5,119 nt of DNA, from assembly GCA_031260085.1 (NCBI GenBank), contig JAIRKP010000105.1:1-5119 (forward strand), written 5' to 3'. Below the pieces are notes generated by a model, which made no database searches, had not been told where the DNA came from, and worked only from the letters and a program-made list of their open reading frames with translations. Of the stretch, positions 1 through 5,119 are shown one piece after another. Source of the stretch: Holosporales bacterium. GTDB lineage: Bacteria > Pseudomonadota > Alphaproteobacteria > RUG11792. The position numbers were made by a program, and so were the translations under genes. How positions within the stretch are numbered: position 1 is the stretch's first letter; every line of letters begins with the position of its first letter.

Positions 1-1614
1 ATCTACATTTATTTTTATTCTAGGTTCGATTCCGAATTCAAAAAACGACCTGCCCCCAAATGGCTTTTTGTCCTCACTAATTGGTCCCAACTTTTGATAA
101 CCATACCCTCTGATTGAATCAGCTCCGCCCCTGAAAAACAATCGGTCGCGCGGTATTTTGGACTTCTCATCGCGAAGTATAGATCCAATTTTGGAATAAA
201 AAGCTAAAATAACAACTCTGTTAACACGATTTTTTAAAATAGAGATATATGTCGAAGCTTTCCCAGACATTATAGCAAAGTTTTTTACATTTCCTAAATA
301 TGGAGTTATAGAGCCAGAACAACGGACTCCTTTTTGAGGATCTAAAAAGGAATCAGTAGTATCAAACGATGTACAAATCGGAATTCCAAATCCGCAAAAT
401 TTTGCATTGCTGTCAGTTGGCTCAACTTTATCTTTTGTTTTAGCATTCTCAAAGCATCCGCCAATTCCGGCTTTTAATCCTTTATTGAACTCTTGCCATA
501 AGATACTCTCTGTTCCAATTTTTGCGACTTCATAAGATGTGGTATTTTCTTTCGTACCAAACGCCTGGGATGTAAGCTGTTGTTTTTTATAAAAAAGATC
601 ATATAAATCATGCTTTATTTTTACGGTTCTATTATTTTTTGCTATATCTAAAATTGTTGTTAATTTTGAACCTTTTCCATCTATGTTATAATGTGCCCAG
701 GAAAACAAAGCCCCCAGCCTTTCGGATGTTCCATATTTTACCCCAGCGGCCATATCTCTTAACAAAGCCTCTTCCAGGTTGATTGTCATGGTTGTGTGCG
801 ATAAAGTTTTGTCTAATTCGTCTTTTGTGGGCGGAGTTAGTATTATCTCAATTCCTGAAAAAATACCGCTGTTCATGAGGTCGTCTTTTGTTTGGTTAAT
901 TTTTTCTAAATCATAAATATCACCGTTTTTCCATAAGATTCGATTTTTAACAAATTGAAGTAAAGATATAGTATTATTTTTGCTTTTAATATTTATAATT
1001 GTTTTGTCTATTTTGACTTTTCCATTTAATGTTATATGATATATAGCTTTTATTTTTTTATTATCTTTATCTATTTCAAGCTCAGGCTGAGATGTTGAGA
1101 CAAACGCAAAACCTTTTGATTGAAGAAACTCTTTAATTTTCACAGCTGCATTGGCTATTTCTCTAGTTGTAATATACGAATCAAAATCTATATTAATAAG
1201 AGAAAAAACCTCTCCAACTTTTATTCCTGATGAATAATTTTCATCATCTTCGTATTTCAAAGCAATATCATTAAATTTATATCTTTCATTTTGAGATATT
1301 TTAAATATTATTTTATCATTACTTAGCTCCCATTCAACTTCGCAGTCGAAATATCCAAAAGAATGCAATATAGTTGTTATGAGATTCTTGTCAGACTCTA
1401 ACCTATGCTGAATAAAAATTGAATCTCTTAAATTTGTATCGTTCTTTTTTGTCGTAATTTGCTCTTTTATCATAGAAAAAATTACGGGATCGTCGACTCC
1501 TTTTATTTCAATACTGTTGGCAATTGTGCTCATTAATAAAAATACGAAAAATATAATAAAAATGCGAAATTTAAAAAAACTCATTACATAAAGAAATAAA
1601 TTTCGATAATACAT
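1..1614 (-). CDS. tamA: TamA-like Omp85 outer-membrane assembly protein, C-terminus cut by window edge
   Basis: Translation of the minus strand from ATG at 1614 stays open for 538 codons to base 1, so the stop lies outside. Residues about 12-34 form a strongly hydrophobic signal peptide ending in A32-N33-S34, a plausible signal peptidase site, so export to the outer membrane is expected. Residues about 35-262 look like three POTRA modules; the third starts near 'ITLNGKVKID' and ends with 'LMNSGIFSGIEI', a typical POTRA helix-strand ending. From about 275 the chain becomes beta-barrel-like, with 'LDPQKG' at 424-429, 'RLFFRGGADSIRGYGYQ' at 491-507 (the loop-6 RGY motif of Omp85 proteins) and 'GGRSFFEFG' at 520-528. 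The three POTRAs and the 'RGYGYQKLGP...GGRS' spacing fit TamA better than BamA, which has five POTRAs. TamA works with inner-membrane-anchored TamB in outer-membrane assembly and envelope lipid homeostasis; tamB may follow, to the left of the window. An in-frame ATG at 1632 lacks a ribosome site, and one at 1584 would give a shorter leader. Confidence 0.88.
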   Translation of the reverse strand, partial: MYYRNLFLYVMSFFKFRIFIIFFVFLLMSTIANSIEIKGVDDPVIFSMIKEQITTKKNDTNLRDSIFIQHRLESDKNLITTILHSFGYFDCEVEWELSNDKIIFKISQNERYKFNDIALKYEDDENYSSGIKVGEVFSLINIDFDSYITTREIANAAVKIKEFLQSKGFAFVSTSQPELEIDKDNKKIKAIYHITLNGKVKIDKTIINIKSKNNTISLLQFVKNRILWKNGDIYDLEKINQTKDDLMNSGIFSGIEIILTPPTKDELDKTLSHTTMTINLEEALLRDMAAGVKYGTSERLGALFSWAHYNIDGKGSKLTTILDIAKNNRTVKIKHDLYDLFYKKQQLTSQAFGTKENTTSYEVAKIGTESILWQEFNKGLKAGIGGCFENAKTKDKVEPTDSNAKFCGFGIPICTSFDTTDSFLDPQKGVRCSGSITPYLGNVKNFAIMSGKASTYISILKNRVNRVVILAFYSKIGSILRDEKSKIPRDRLFFRGGADSIRGYGYQKLGPISEDKKPFGGRSFFEFGIEPRIKINVD

Positions 1615-1621
1615 TGATTTT

Positions 1622-1626
1622 ACCTC
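1622..1626 (-). promoter_or_regulatory. Ribosome binding site of tamA
   Basis: GAGGT on the minus strand lies eight to nine bases before the ATG at 1614. It is the only good Shine-Dalgarno match near the candidate starts. It supports 1614 over the in-frame ATG codons at 1632 and 1584, neither of which has a comparable sequence at the right distance. Confidence 0.7.
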
Positions 1627-1671
1627 GATCATCGGAAGAAAGAAAAGAAGGTTTTATCAAAATTAAAGCGG

Positions 1672-1753
1672 GGCGGGAGTATGGTATAGATATTATACCA
1701 TACTCCCGCCATAAGTCTGTCAAGGATCACTTCGTTCTCCTCCTTGACAGACT
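1672..1753 (+). repeat. Composite palindromic repeat, copy 1 (hairpin A then hairpin B)
   Basis: This copy is two adjacent palindromes. Hairpin A (1672-1710) has perfect 17-bp arms, 'ggcgggagtatggtata' at 1672-1688 and its reverse complement at 1694-1710, around a 5-base loop. Three bases later hairpin B (1714-1753) has perfect 13-bp arms, 'agtctgtcaagga' at 1714-1726 and its complement at 1741-1753, around a 14-base loop. The whole 82-base unit recurs inverted at 2054-2135. It sits 58 bases before the tamA start, so it would be in the tamA leader RNA if transcription comes through from glyS. It could be an interspersed palindromic repeat of the genome or the end of a mobile element. I do not recognise it as a named family. 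Confidence 0.9.
1692..1723 (-). promoter_or_regulatory. Candidate promoter inside repeat copy 1, reading toward tamA
   Basis: On the minus strand TTGACA (1723-1718) is followed after 20 bases by TATAAT (1697-1692), preceded by TGG, which makes an extended -10 (TGNTATAAT). Both hexamers match the sigma-70 consensus exactly. The 20-base spacer is longer than the usual 17, so activity would depend mainly on the extended -10. It would start transcription about 70 bases before the tamA start codon. The -10 overlaps the stem of hairpin A, so it may be a by-product of the palindrome rather than a selected promoter. Confidence 0.4.
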
Positions 1754-1804
1754 GTACATGTTAATCAGATTATAAATGATTGTAACAGATATCATTTTTT
1801 ATTA

Positions 1805-1875
1805 GAAAAGCTACTGCTTTTCGGCCCCTAGATCTGTGAAAATTTTCGATTTTCAGTTCACTTTGGAATCACAGA
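1805..1875. repeat. Cluster of small hairpins between the two repeats
   Basis: Three perfect 7-bp inverted repeats can be seen. 'gaaaagc' at 1805-1811 pairs with 'gcttttc' at 1816-1822 (4-base loop). 'tgaaaat' at 1837-1843 pairs with 'attttca' at 1849-1855 (5-base loop). 'tctgtga' at 1833-1839 pairs with 'tcacaga' at 1869-1875 and partly competes with the second. None is followed by a T-run on either strand, so these are not intrinsic terminators. They could belong to a structured RNA or to a degraded repeat. I do not recognise a known RNA family here: the core motifs I know for tmRNA, SRP RNA and RNase P RNA are not seen. Confidence 0.35.
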
Positions 1876-1987
1876 AAACCAGAAGCTCTTAGTTCTGCCC
1901 CCGAGCGAGCAATTATCAAAAGTTCTTGTGGACACAATCAATTATGCTAGACCTCATTCGACCCTTGCAGATTATGAAGGTTTATGA
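1832..1987 (+). pseudogene. Possible remnant of an IS3/IS481-type transposase C-terminus
   Basis: The frame opens after a TAG at 1829-1831 and runs to TGA at 1985-1987 with no ATG, so it cannot be an intact gene as it stands. Its last third reads 'SEQLSKVLVDTINYARPHST' and then 'LADYEGL'. The N-x-x-R-P-H-S-x-L pattern, preceded by a helix-like stretch, resembles the tail of DDE transposases of the IS3 and IS481 families, where N-x-x-RPH-S-x-L is common near the C-terminus. The first part of the frame shows no recognisable motif. A match this short in an AT-rich spacer could be chance. Its position between inverted repeats makes a mobile-element origin plausible. Confidence 0.25.
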
Positions 1988-2019
1988 AAGATATCATTAT
2001 AAGGTAATAATATTTCAAA

Positions 2020-2035
2020 TGTTCCACGTGGAACA
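2020..2035. other. parS: parS centromere-like site (ParB binding)
   Basis: TGTTCCACGTGGAACA is a perfect 16-base palindrome. It matches the widely conserved chromosomal parS consensus TGTTTCACGTGAAACA at 14 of 16 positions, and the two differences are symmetric (T to C and A to G), a variant within the accepted degeneracy TGTTNCACGTGNAACA. In most bacteria ParB (Spo0J) loads onto such sites as a CTP-dependent clamp, spreads along the DNA and helps segregate the origin region with ParA and SMC. The site lies in the spacer between glyS and tamA, 18 bases from repeat copy 2. If functional, this window should lie in the origin-proximal part of the chromosome. Confidence 0.8.
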
Positions 2036-2053
2036 ATTTGCTGTTTTGAACAT

Positions 2054-2135
2054 AGTCTGTCAAGGAGGAGAACGAAGTGATCCTTGACAGACTAAGGCGC
2101 GAGTATGGTATAATTTATTAGGCCATATTCGCGCC
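2054..2135 (-). repeat. Composite palindromic repeat, copy 2 (inverted relative to copy 1)
   Basis: Hairpin B (2054-2093) is the exact reverse complement of the 40-base hairpin B of copy 1, including the non-palindromic 14-base loop, which fixes the opposite orientation. Two bases later hairpin A (2096-2135) has 13-bp arms, 'ggcgcgagtatgg' at 2096-2108 and 'ccatattcgcgcc' at 2123-2135, with one G-T pair. Total length is 82, the same as copy 1. Hairpin A differs from copy 1 at the fifth stem pair on both arms (G-C in copy 1, C-G here), so pairing is kept. The middle of the hairpin has diverged. It starts 27 bases past the glyS stop and could act as a 3' stabiliser or weak terminator for the glyQS message. 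Confidence 0.9.
2084..2114 (+). promoter_or_regulatory. Candidate promoter inside repeat copy 2, reading antisense into glyS
   Basis: TTGACA at 2084-2089 and TATAAT at 2109-2114 are 19 bases apart, again with TGG just before the -10. It is the mirror counterpart of the signal in copy 1 and points out of the repeat pair toward the 3' end of glyS on the opposite strand. Any transcript would be antisense to glyS. The long spacer and lack of a downstream gene keep confidence low. Confidence 0.25.
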
Positions 2136-2162
2136 CCGGGGGAGGCAGAAAGCGTCTGCTAT

Positions 2163-4184
2163 TTACAACAAAGATATTTCTCCAAAGTTTTTGGTTATTA
2201 GATTGCTATAAGCGACTAATACTGAAATATTTTTTTTCTTAATATTTTCATCAGAATCGTTTATCAGAACGTTATCGCAAGTATCTAAAACACATTGTGA
2301 CGTTTTTATAATGACTTCCAAGAACTCCTCTGTATCTTGTTTATCTATAGATTCAAGAACATATGACAATAATTCATTCATATTTTCATTTGTAAAAGAT
2401 ACATTATTTAAATTAATACTAGACATTTTATCAGATATAATTCCATCAGCTCGTTTATAAGCCGTTTTTATTATATCAAATCCTGGAATTACAGAAAGCT
2501 TGTTAAGTTTAACAGCTTTTGATAGTGCTTTGGAGCAATCAATTGCTTCAACGCTGTATGACCGAATGACCGACTCGACGACTTTAGCATCTATTTTTTT
2601 CTTTTCGATCATATAGACTTTCAAGCGATCAATTATAAAACTTTTAACTTTTTCTAATGTATTTTGCTCTAAAGCAATACCTTGCTCTAAATATGAACCA
2701 ATTAAGGTTTCTATATACCAAGTTAAAGATTCGTTCTCCAAGATATCTTCTTCGAAATCGCATAATAACATTACGATAGAGAAAGCAGCTCTTCTTAAAG
2801 CAAAAGGATCCTTCGAGCCAGTAGGGTATATTCCAATTCCAATAAATCCAACTAAGGTATCTAATTTATCAAAAAAAGCAACCCGAGCTCCTGTGTATGA
2901 ATCGGGCACATCATCGTTTCCTCCCATAGGAGAATAATGTTCTCGTATGGCAATATAAACATCCTTCTCTTCTTGTTGTATTTTAGCATAGATTGCTCCC
3001 ATAACTCCTTGCAATTCAGGAAATTCGCCAACCATTTGAGTCAATAAGTCGGCTTTGCATAGAGCAACTGCTCTGTGTTCATGTTTTGAGTTTGCGATAG
3101 ACATCATTCTGTCAACTTTTTGAGACATTGAACCTAGCTTCTCGTGAAAGACTATGCTGGATAACCTCTGCGCAAAAGCCTCTAAAGTAACATCTTTGTC
3201 TTCGTTATAAAAGAACATAGCATCGCTCAACCTTGCTCGCAAAACTCTATCTAATCCCGCATACATTGCGCTTGTTCCGGGAACGGTTGTCATTGTTCCA
3301 AAAAATGGTGCAATCATTGAATTAGGATATATTAAGGTAAAATATTTTTGATGAATTTTCATCGAAGTTGAGAGAACTTCTTGTGGTAAAGACATAAACT
3401 TCTCATCAATACTTCCTATATGAATAAAAGGATATTCAACAAGCCCTGTGACTTCATCGAGCAATTCTTCATCATATTGAGGGCAAAGCCCCATCATTGC
3501 AGCTGCTTTTGCCATCTCTATATCTATGAAATGTTTCTTTTTTTTGTAATCAAGCATGACATAATTTTTCGCAAGCTTATAAGCATAGTCTTCAAAATCA
3601 AAAATTCTAATCGGCTCTGAAGATAAAAATCTGTGTCCAAAGGTATAATCGCATGTGTCTAACCCAACAGATTCAATAAATGCCTGAACAGGCGTTTCAT
3701 CGTATATACACATAATGGATCGTATAGGTCGAACCCAAAAAGCGCTGAGGGTTTTTTGTTTTTCTAAATACCATCTCATTGATTTTGGCCAAGGCATTTT
3801 CTTTATAAAATCCTCAATCATGTCCGGAATTATTTCTATTATTTCAGTTCCTTCAACATGAATGTTTAAATAATAATATTCACCTCTTGATATGAGATCG
3901 TCGCTATTCATATTGTTGTCTTTGAGAAATCCGTCAATTGCAATTTGAGGAGCGCTAACTTTGGGGCCACGGCGTTCTTCGGATAGACTTTTTGTTCTCT
4001 GCTGCAAGCGGTTGACTAAAATTGTTATTCTTCTAGGAGATATTAATGTTTTCAATTCAAAAAATATTGCGCCATAACTATTTAATATGTTCTTAAAGGT
4101 TAAAGCAGCATCGGAGATTGCTTTTTTTTGAAATCGAGCTGGAATTTCTTCGCAAAGAAACTCAATTAATAATTCTTGCTGCAT
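2163..4184 (-). CDS. glyS: Glycyl-tRNA synthetase beta subunit
   Basis: The 673-residue product is close to the usual bacterial GlyS length (about 690 in E. coli). It pairs with GlyQ in an alpha2-beta2 cytoplasmic enzyme that attaches glycine to tRNA-Gly; the beta chain supplies most tRNA recognition, including an anticodon-binding C-terminus. Family signatures run in order: 'LLIEFLCEEIPAR' (5-17), 'SPRRITILV' (49-57), 'RRGPKVSAP' (71-79), 'MPWPKSMRW' (130-138), 'WVRPIR' (150-155), 'TFGHRFLS' (181-188), 'VLRARLSDAMFFYNED' (314-329), 'CKADLLTQMVGEFPELQGVM' (376-395) and 'GSKDPFALRRAAF' (456-468). The C-terminal third is more divergent and lysine-rich, as expected in an AT-rich genome. The ATG at 4184 follows an AAAGGA ribosome site and a 15-base gap after glyQ, so the two are co-transcribed. 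The gene looks complete, without frameshift. Confidence 0.97.
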   Translation of the reverse strand: MQQELLIEFLCEEIPARFQKKAISDAALTFKNILNSYGAIFFELKTLISPRRITILVNRLQQRTKSLSEERRGPKVSAPQIAIDGFLKDNNMNSDDLISRGEYYYLNIHVEGTEIIEIIPDMIEDFIKKMPWPKSMRWYLEKQKTLSAFWVRPIRSIMCIYDETPVQAFIESVGLDTCDYTFGHRFLSSEPIRIFDFEDYAYKLAKNYVMLDYKKKKHFIDIEMAKAAAMMGLCPQYDEELLDEVTGLVEYPFIHIGSIDEKFMSLPQEVLSTSMKIHQKYFTLIYPNSMIAPFFGTMTTVPGTSAMYAGLDRVLRARLSDAMFFYNEDKDVTLEAFAQRLSSIVFHEKLGSMSQKVDRMMSIANSKHEHRAVALCKADLLTQMVGEFPELQGVMGAIYAKIQQEEKDVYIAIREHYSPMGGNDDVPDSYTGARVAFFDKLDTLVGFIGIGIYPTGSKDPFALRRAAFSIVMLLCDFEEDILENESLTWYIETLIGSYLEQGIALEQNTLEKVKSFIIDRLKVYMIEKKKIDAKVVESVIRSYSVEAIDCSKALSKAVKLNKLSVIPGFDIIKTAYKRADGIISDKMSSINLNNVSFTNENMNELLSYVLESIDKQDTEEFLEVIIKTSQCVLDTCDNVLINDSDENIKKKNISVLVAYSNLITKNFGEISLL

Positions 4185-4194
4185 AATTTATATT

Positions 4195-4200
4195 TCCTTT
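4195..4200 (-). promoter_or_regulatory. Ribosome binding site of glyS
   Basis: AAAGGA on the minus strand begins at the last base of the glyQ TGA stop and lies ten bases before the glyS ATG at 4184. The closeness to the glyQ stop suggests that translation of the two subunits is coupled or at least shared on one message. Confidence 0.65.
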
Positions 4201-5072
4201 CATAAAGATTCAATCCAAGCTTGACAACAACTTTTTGCTAAAGCTCTCACTCTTGCTATGTATCCAGCCCGCTCAGTCACAGAAACGACTCCTCTGGCGT
4301 CTAATAAGTTAAAACAATGGTTGGCTTTTATACACTGTTCATATGCCGGCATTACGAGATTGTGAGATAAAAGTTTAAGACATTCTTTTTCATAATCATT
4401 AAAGTGTTCCAATAATAAATCGATAGATGCAACGTCAAAATTATAGCAAGAAAATTCTTTTTCAAATCTTTTTAAAATATTTCCGTAAGTCAATTTTTTA
4501 TCCCCCCTCTGTCCATTCCAATTAATTGCAAAATGACTTTCTACGTTTTGCATAAACGTAGCAATTCTTTCAAGCCCGTATGTAATTTCAACGGGAGTAA
4601 CTGAGCATAATATTCCACCAATTTGTTGAAAATAGGTATATTGAGTAATTTCCGTACCATCACACCAAACTTCCCATCCAAGGCCTGCGGCTCCTAAAGA
4701 TGGATTTTCCCAATCATCCTCGACAAATCTTATATCATGCGCAGACAAATCAAACCCTATGGCTTCCAAACTTTGCAAATACAAATCTTGTGAATTTATC
4801 GGAGCAGGTTTTAGTATCACTTGGAATTGATAGTAATATTGCGTGCGATTCGGATTTTCAGCATATCTTCCATCTTTTGGTCTTCGGCATGGTTGAACAA
4901 AAGCAACATTCCAAAAATCATCTCCAAGAGCTTTTAATGTTGTTGAGGGATGCGATGTTCCGGCGCCAACTTCGGTATCGTATGGTTGAATAATTACACA
5001 ACCGTAAGAGGCCCAAAATTTTTGAAGATCGAAAATGATATCTTGAAAAGATTTTACTTTCTCTTTGCTCAT
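4200..5072 (-). CDS. glyQ: Glycyl-tRNA synthetase alpha subunit
   Basis: The 290-residue product is slightly shorter than E. coli GlyQ (303). It is the class II catalytic chain of the bacterial alpha2-beta2 enzyme and activates glycine with ATP before transfer to tRNA-Gly. The near-invariant N-terminal block is present: '[20 protein letters not shown]' (19-38) followed by '[12 protein letters not shown]'. Next come '[20 protein letters not shown]' (61-80, class II motif 2 with its ATP-contacting arginines) and '[20 protein letters not shown]' (116-135). '[20 protein letters not shown]' (134-153) and 'YGLERI' (165-170, motif 3 arginine R169) complete the catalytic core. The C-terminal helical part ends at 'CQAWIESL'. 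The start at 5072 gives the expected N-terminus, though no good ribosome site precedes it in the AT-rich 47 bases to the window edge. It is the first gene of the glyQ-glyS pair and shows no defect. Confidence 0.98.
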   Translation of the reverse strand: MSKEKVKSFQDIIFDLQKFWASYGCVIIQPYDTEVGAGTSHPSTTLKALGDDFWNVAFVQPCRRPKDGRYAENPNRTQYYYQFQVILKPAPINSQDLYLQSLEAIGFDLSAHDIRFVEDDWENPSLGAAGLGWEVWCDGTEITQYTYFQQIGGILCSVTPVEITYGLERIATFMQNVESHFAINWNGQRGDKKLTYGNILKRFEKEFSCYNFDVASIDLLLEHFNDYEKECLKLLSHNLVMPAYEQCIKANHCFNLLDARGVVSVTERAGYIARVRALAKSCCQAWIESL

Positions 5073-5119
5073 AAAATCAAAGTAAAATTAACATAATTAT
5101 CGAAATGATAAAACAATCA

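Larger units (their letters stand above)
1669..2138. mobile_element. Possible miniature or composite element bounded by long inverted repeats
   Basis: The two 82-base repeats face each other around 300 bases, and the match continues three bases further outward on both sides (1669-1671 and 2136-2138), giving imperfect terminal inverted repeats of about 85 bases. A short transposase-like tail lies inside. This layout resembles a non-autonomous mobile element or the remains of one. I find no clear target-site duplication just outside the repeats and no intact transposase. Two independent insertions of the same genomic palindromic repeat, in opposite directions, would explain the pattern equally well. 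Confidence 0.35.
1615..2162. other. Gene-free region between glyS and tamA, rich in palindromes
   Basis: This stretch holds no convincing intact gene on either strand. From left to right it contains the tamA ribosome site and leader (1615-1671), a composite palindromic repeat (1672-1753), a 300-base central part with small hairpins, a transposase-like remnant and a parS site (1754-2053), an inverted copy of the composite repeat (2054-2135), and a short GC-rich stretch next to the glyS stop (2136-2162). That last stretch has a 5-bp hairpin (gcaga at 2145-2149, tctgc at 2155-2159) three bases after the glyS stop. No hairpin followed by a clear T-run is present on the minus strand, so no standard intrinsic terminator for glyS can be called. 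The large repeat hairpin may serve instead. Confidence 0.75.

Noticed and set aside
23..33. ggttcgattcc, which matches a tRNA T-arm
   Set aside because: It falls in the coding region of the TamA barrel (minus strand), and no acceptor, D or anticodon arm can be built around it.
1774..1800. aaatgat/atcattt hairpin followed by T residues on the plus strand, resembling a terminator
   Set aside because: The 7-bp stem is almost all A-T with a 10-base loop, and no plus-strand gene lies upstream that would need terminating.
1787..1998. 10-base direct repeat agatatcatt at 1787-1796 and 1989-1998
   Set aside because: It is short and AT-rich, and it lies at no boundary of the inverted repeats, so it is likely chance and not a target-site duplication.
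3538..3545. Run of eight T in glyS as a possible frameshift or slippage site
   Set aside because: It encodes part of a lysine cluster (KKKK near residues 214-217), and the frame is intact with family motifs on both sides.
3420..3620. Plus-strand 66-codon open frame
   Set aside because: It lies wholly antisense inside glyS, whose protein signatures run through the same bases. The product resembles no family and no ribosome site stands out.
4700..4993. Plus-strand 97-codon open frame
   Set aside because: It is antisense to the most conserved catalytic part of glyQ. Conservation of the GlyQ protein explains the open frame, and the antisense product shows no recognisable domain.
5073..5119. Promoter for glyQ
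   Set aside because: The 47 bases upstream are AT-rich and contain weak -10-like stretches such as ATAATT, but no convincing -35/-10 pair or ribosome site, and the region is cut by the window edge.

Overview
The window comes from an AT-rich bacterial genome (about one third G+C by eye). It is most likely an alphaproteobacterium, possibly one of the reduced, host-associated lineages (Rickettsiales or Holosporales type). This placement is inference. It rests on the base composition, the two-subunit bacterial glycyl-tRNA synthetase, a TamA-like outer-membrane protein with alphaproteobacterial-looking motifs, and a ParB-type parS site.

All three recognisable genes lie on the minus strand. Read in the direction of transcription, the order is glyQ (5072-4200), glyS (4184-2163), a 548-base gene-free gap (2162-1615), and then a tamA homologue (from 1614, running off the window edge at base 1). 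glyQ and glyS are 15 bases apart and almost certainly form one operon encoding the alpha and beta chains of a single enzyme. The tamA gene begins with a signal peptide and three POTRA-like modules. It then enters an Omp85 barrel and is cut by the window edge just after the RGY loop motif. It has no internal stop over 538 codons.

The gap between glyS and tamA is the unusual part. It holds two 82-base copies of a composite palindromic repeat in opposite orientations (1672-1753 and 2054-2135). Each copy joins a hairpin with a GC-rich base to a 40-base second palindrome. The second palindrome is identical in both copies. The first has diverged but kept its pairing through a paired base swap. Between the copies lie 300 bases that contain a perfect 16-base parS palindrome (2020-2035), a short degenerate reading frame resembling the end of an IS3/IS481-type transposase, and several small hairpins. 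Each repeat also contains a TTGACA and a TGGTATAAT pointing outward, one toward tamA and one antisense toward glyS. The whole segment looks like a small composite or miniature mobile element, or a pair of genome-wide palindromic repeats, now carrying or flanking a centromere-like ParB site. Its mobility and function cannot be settled from this window alone.
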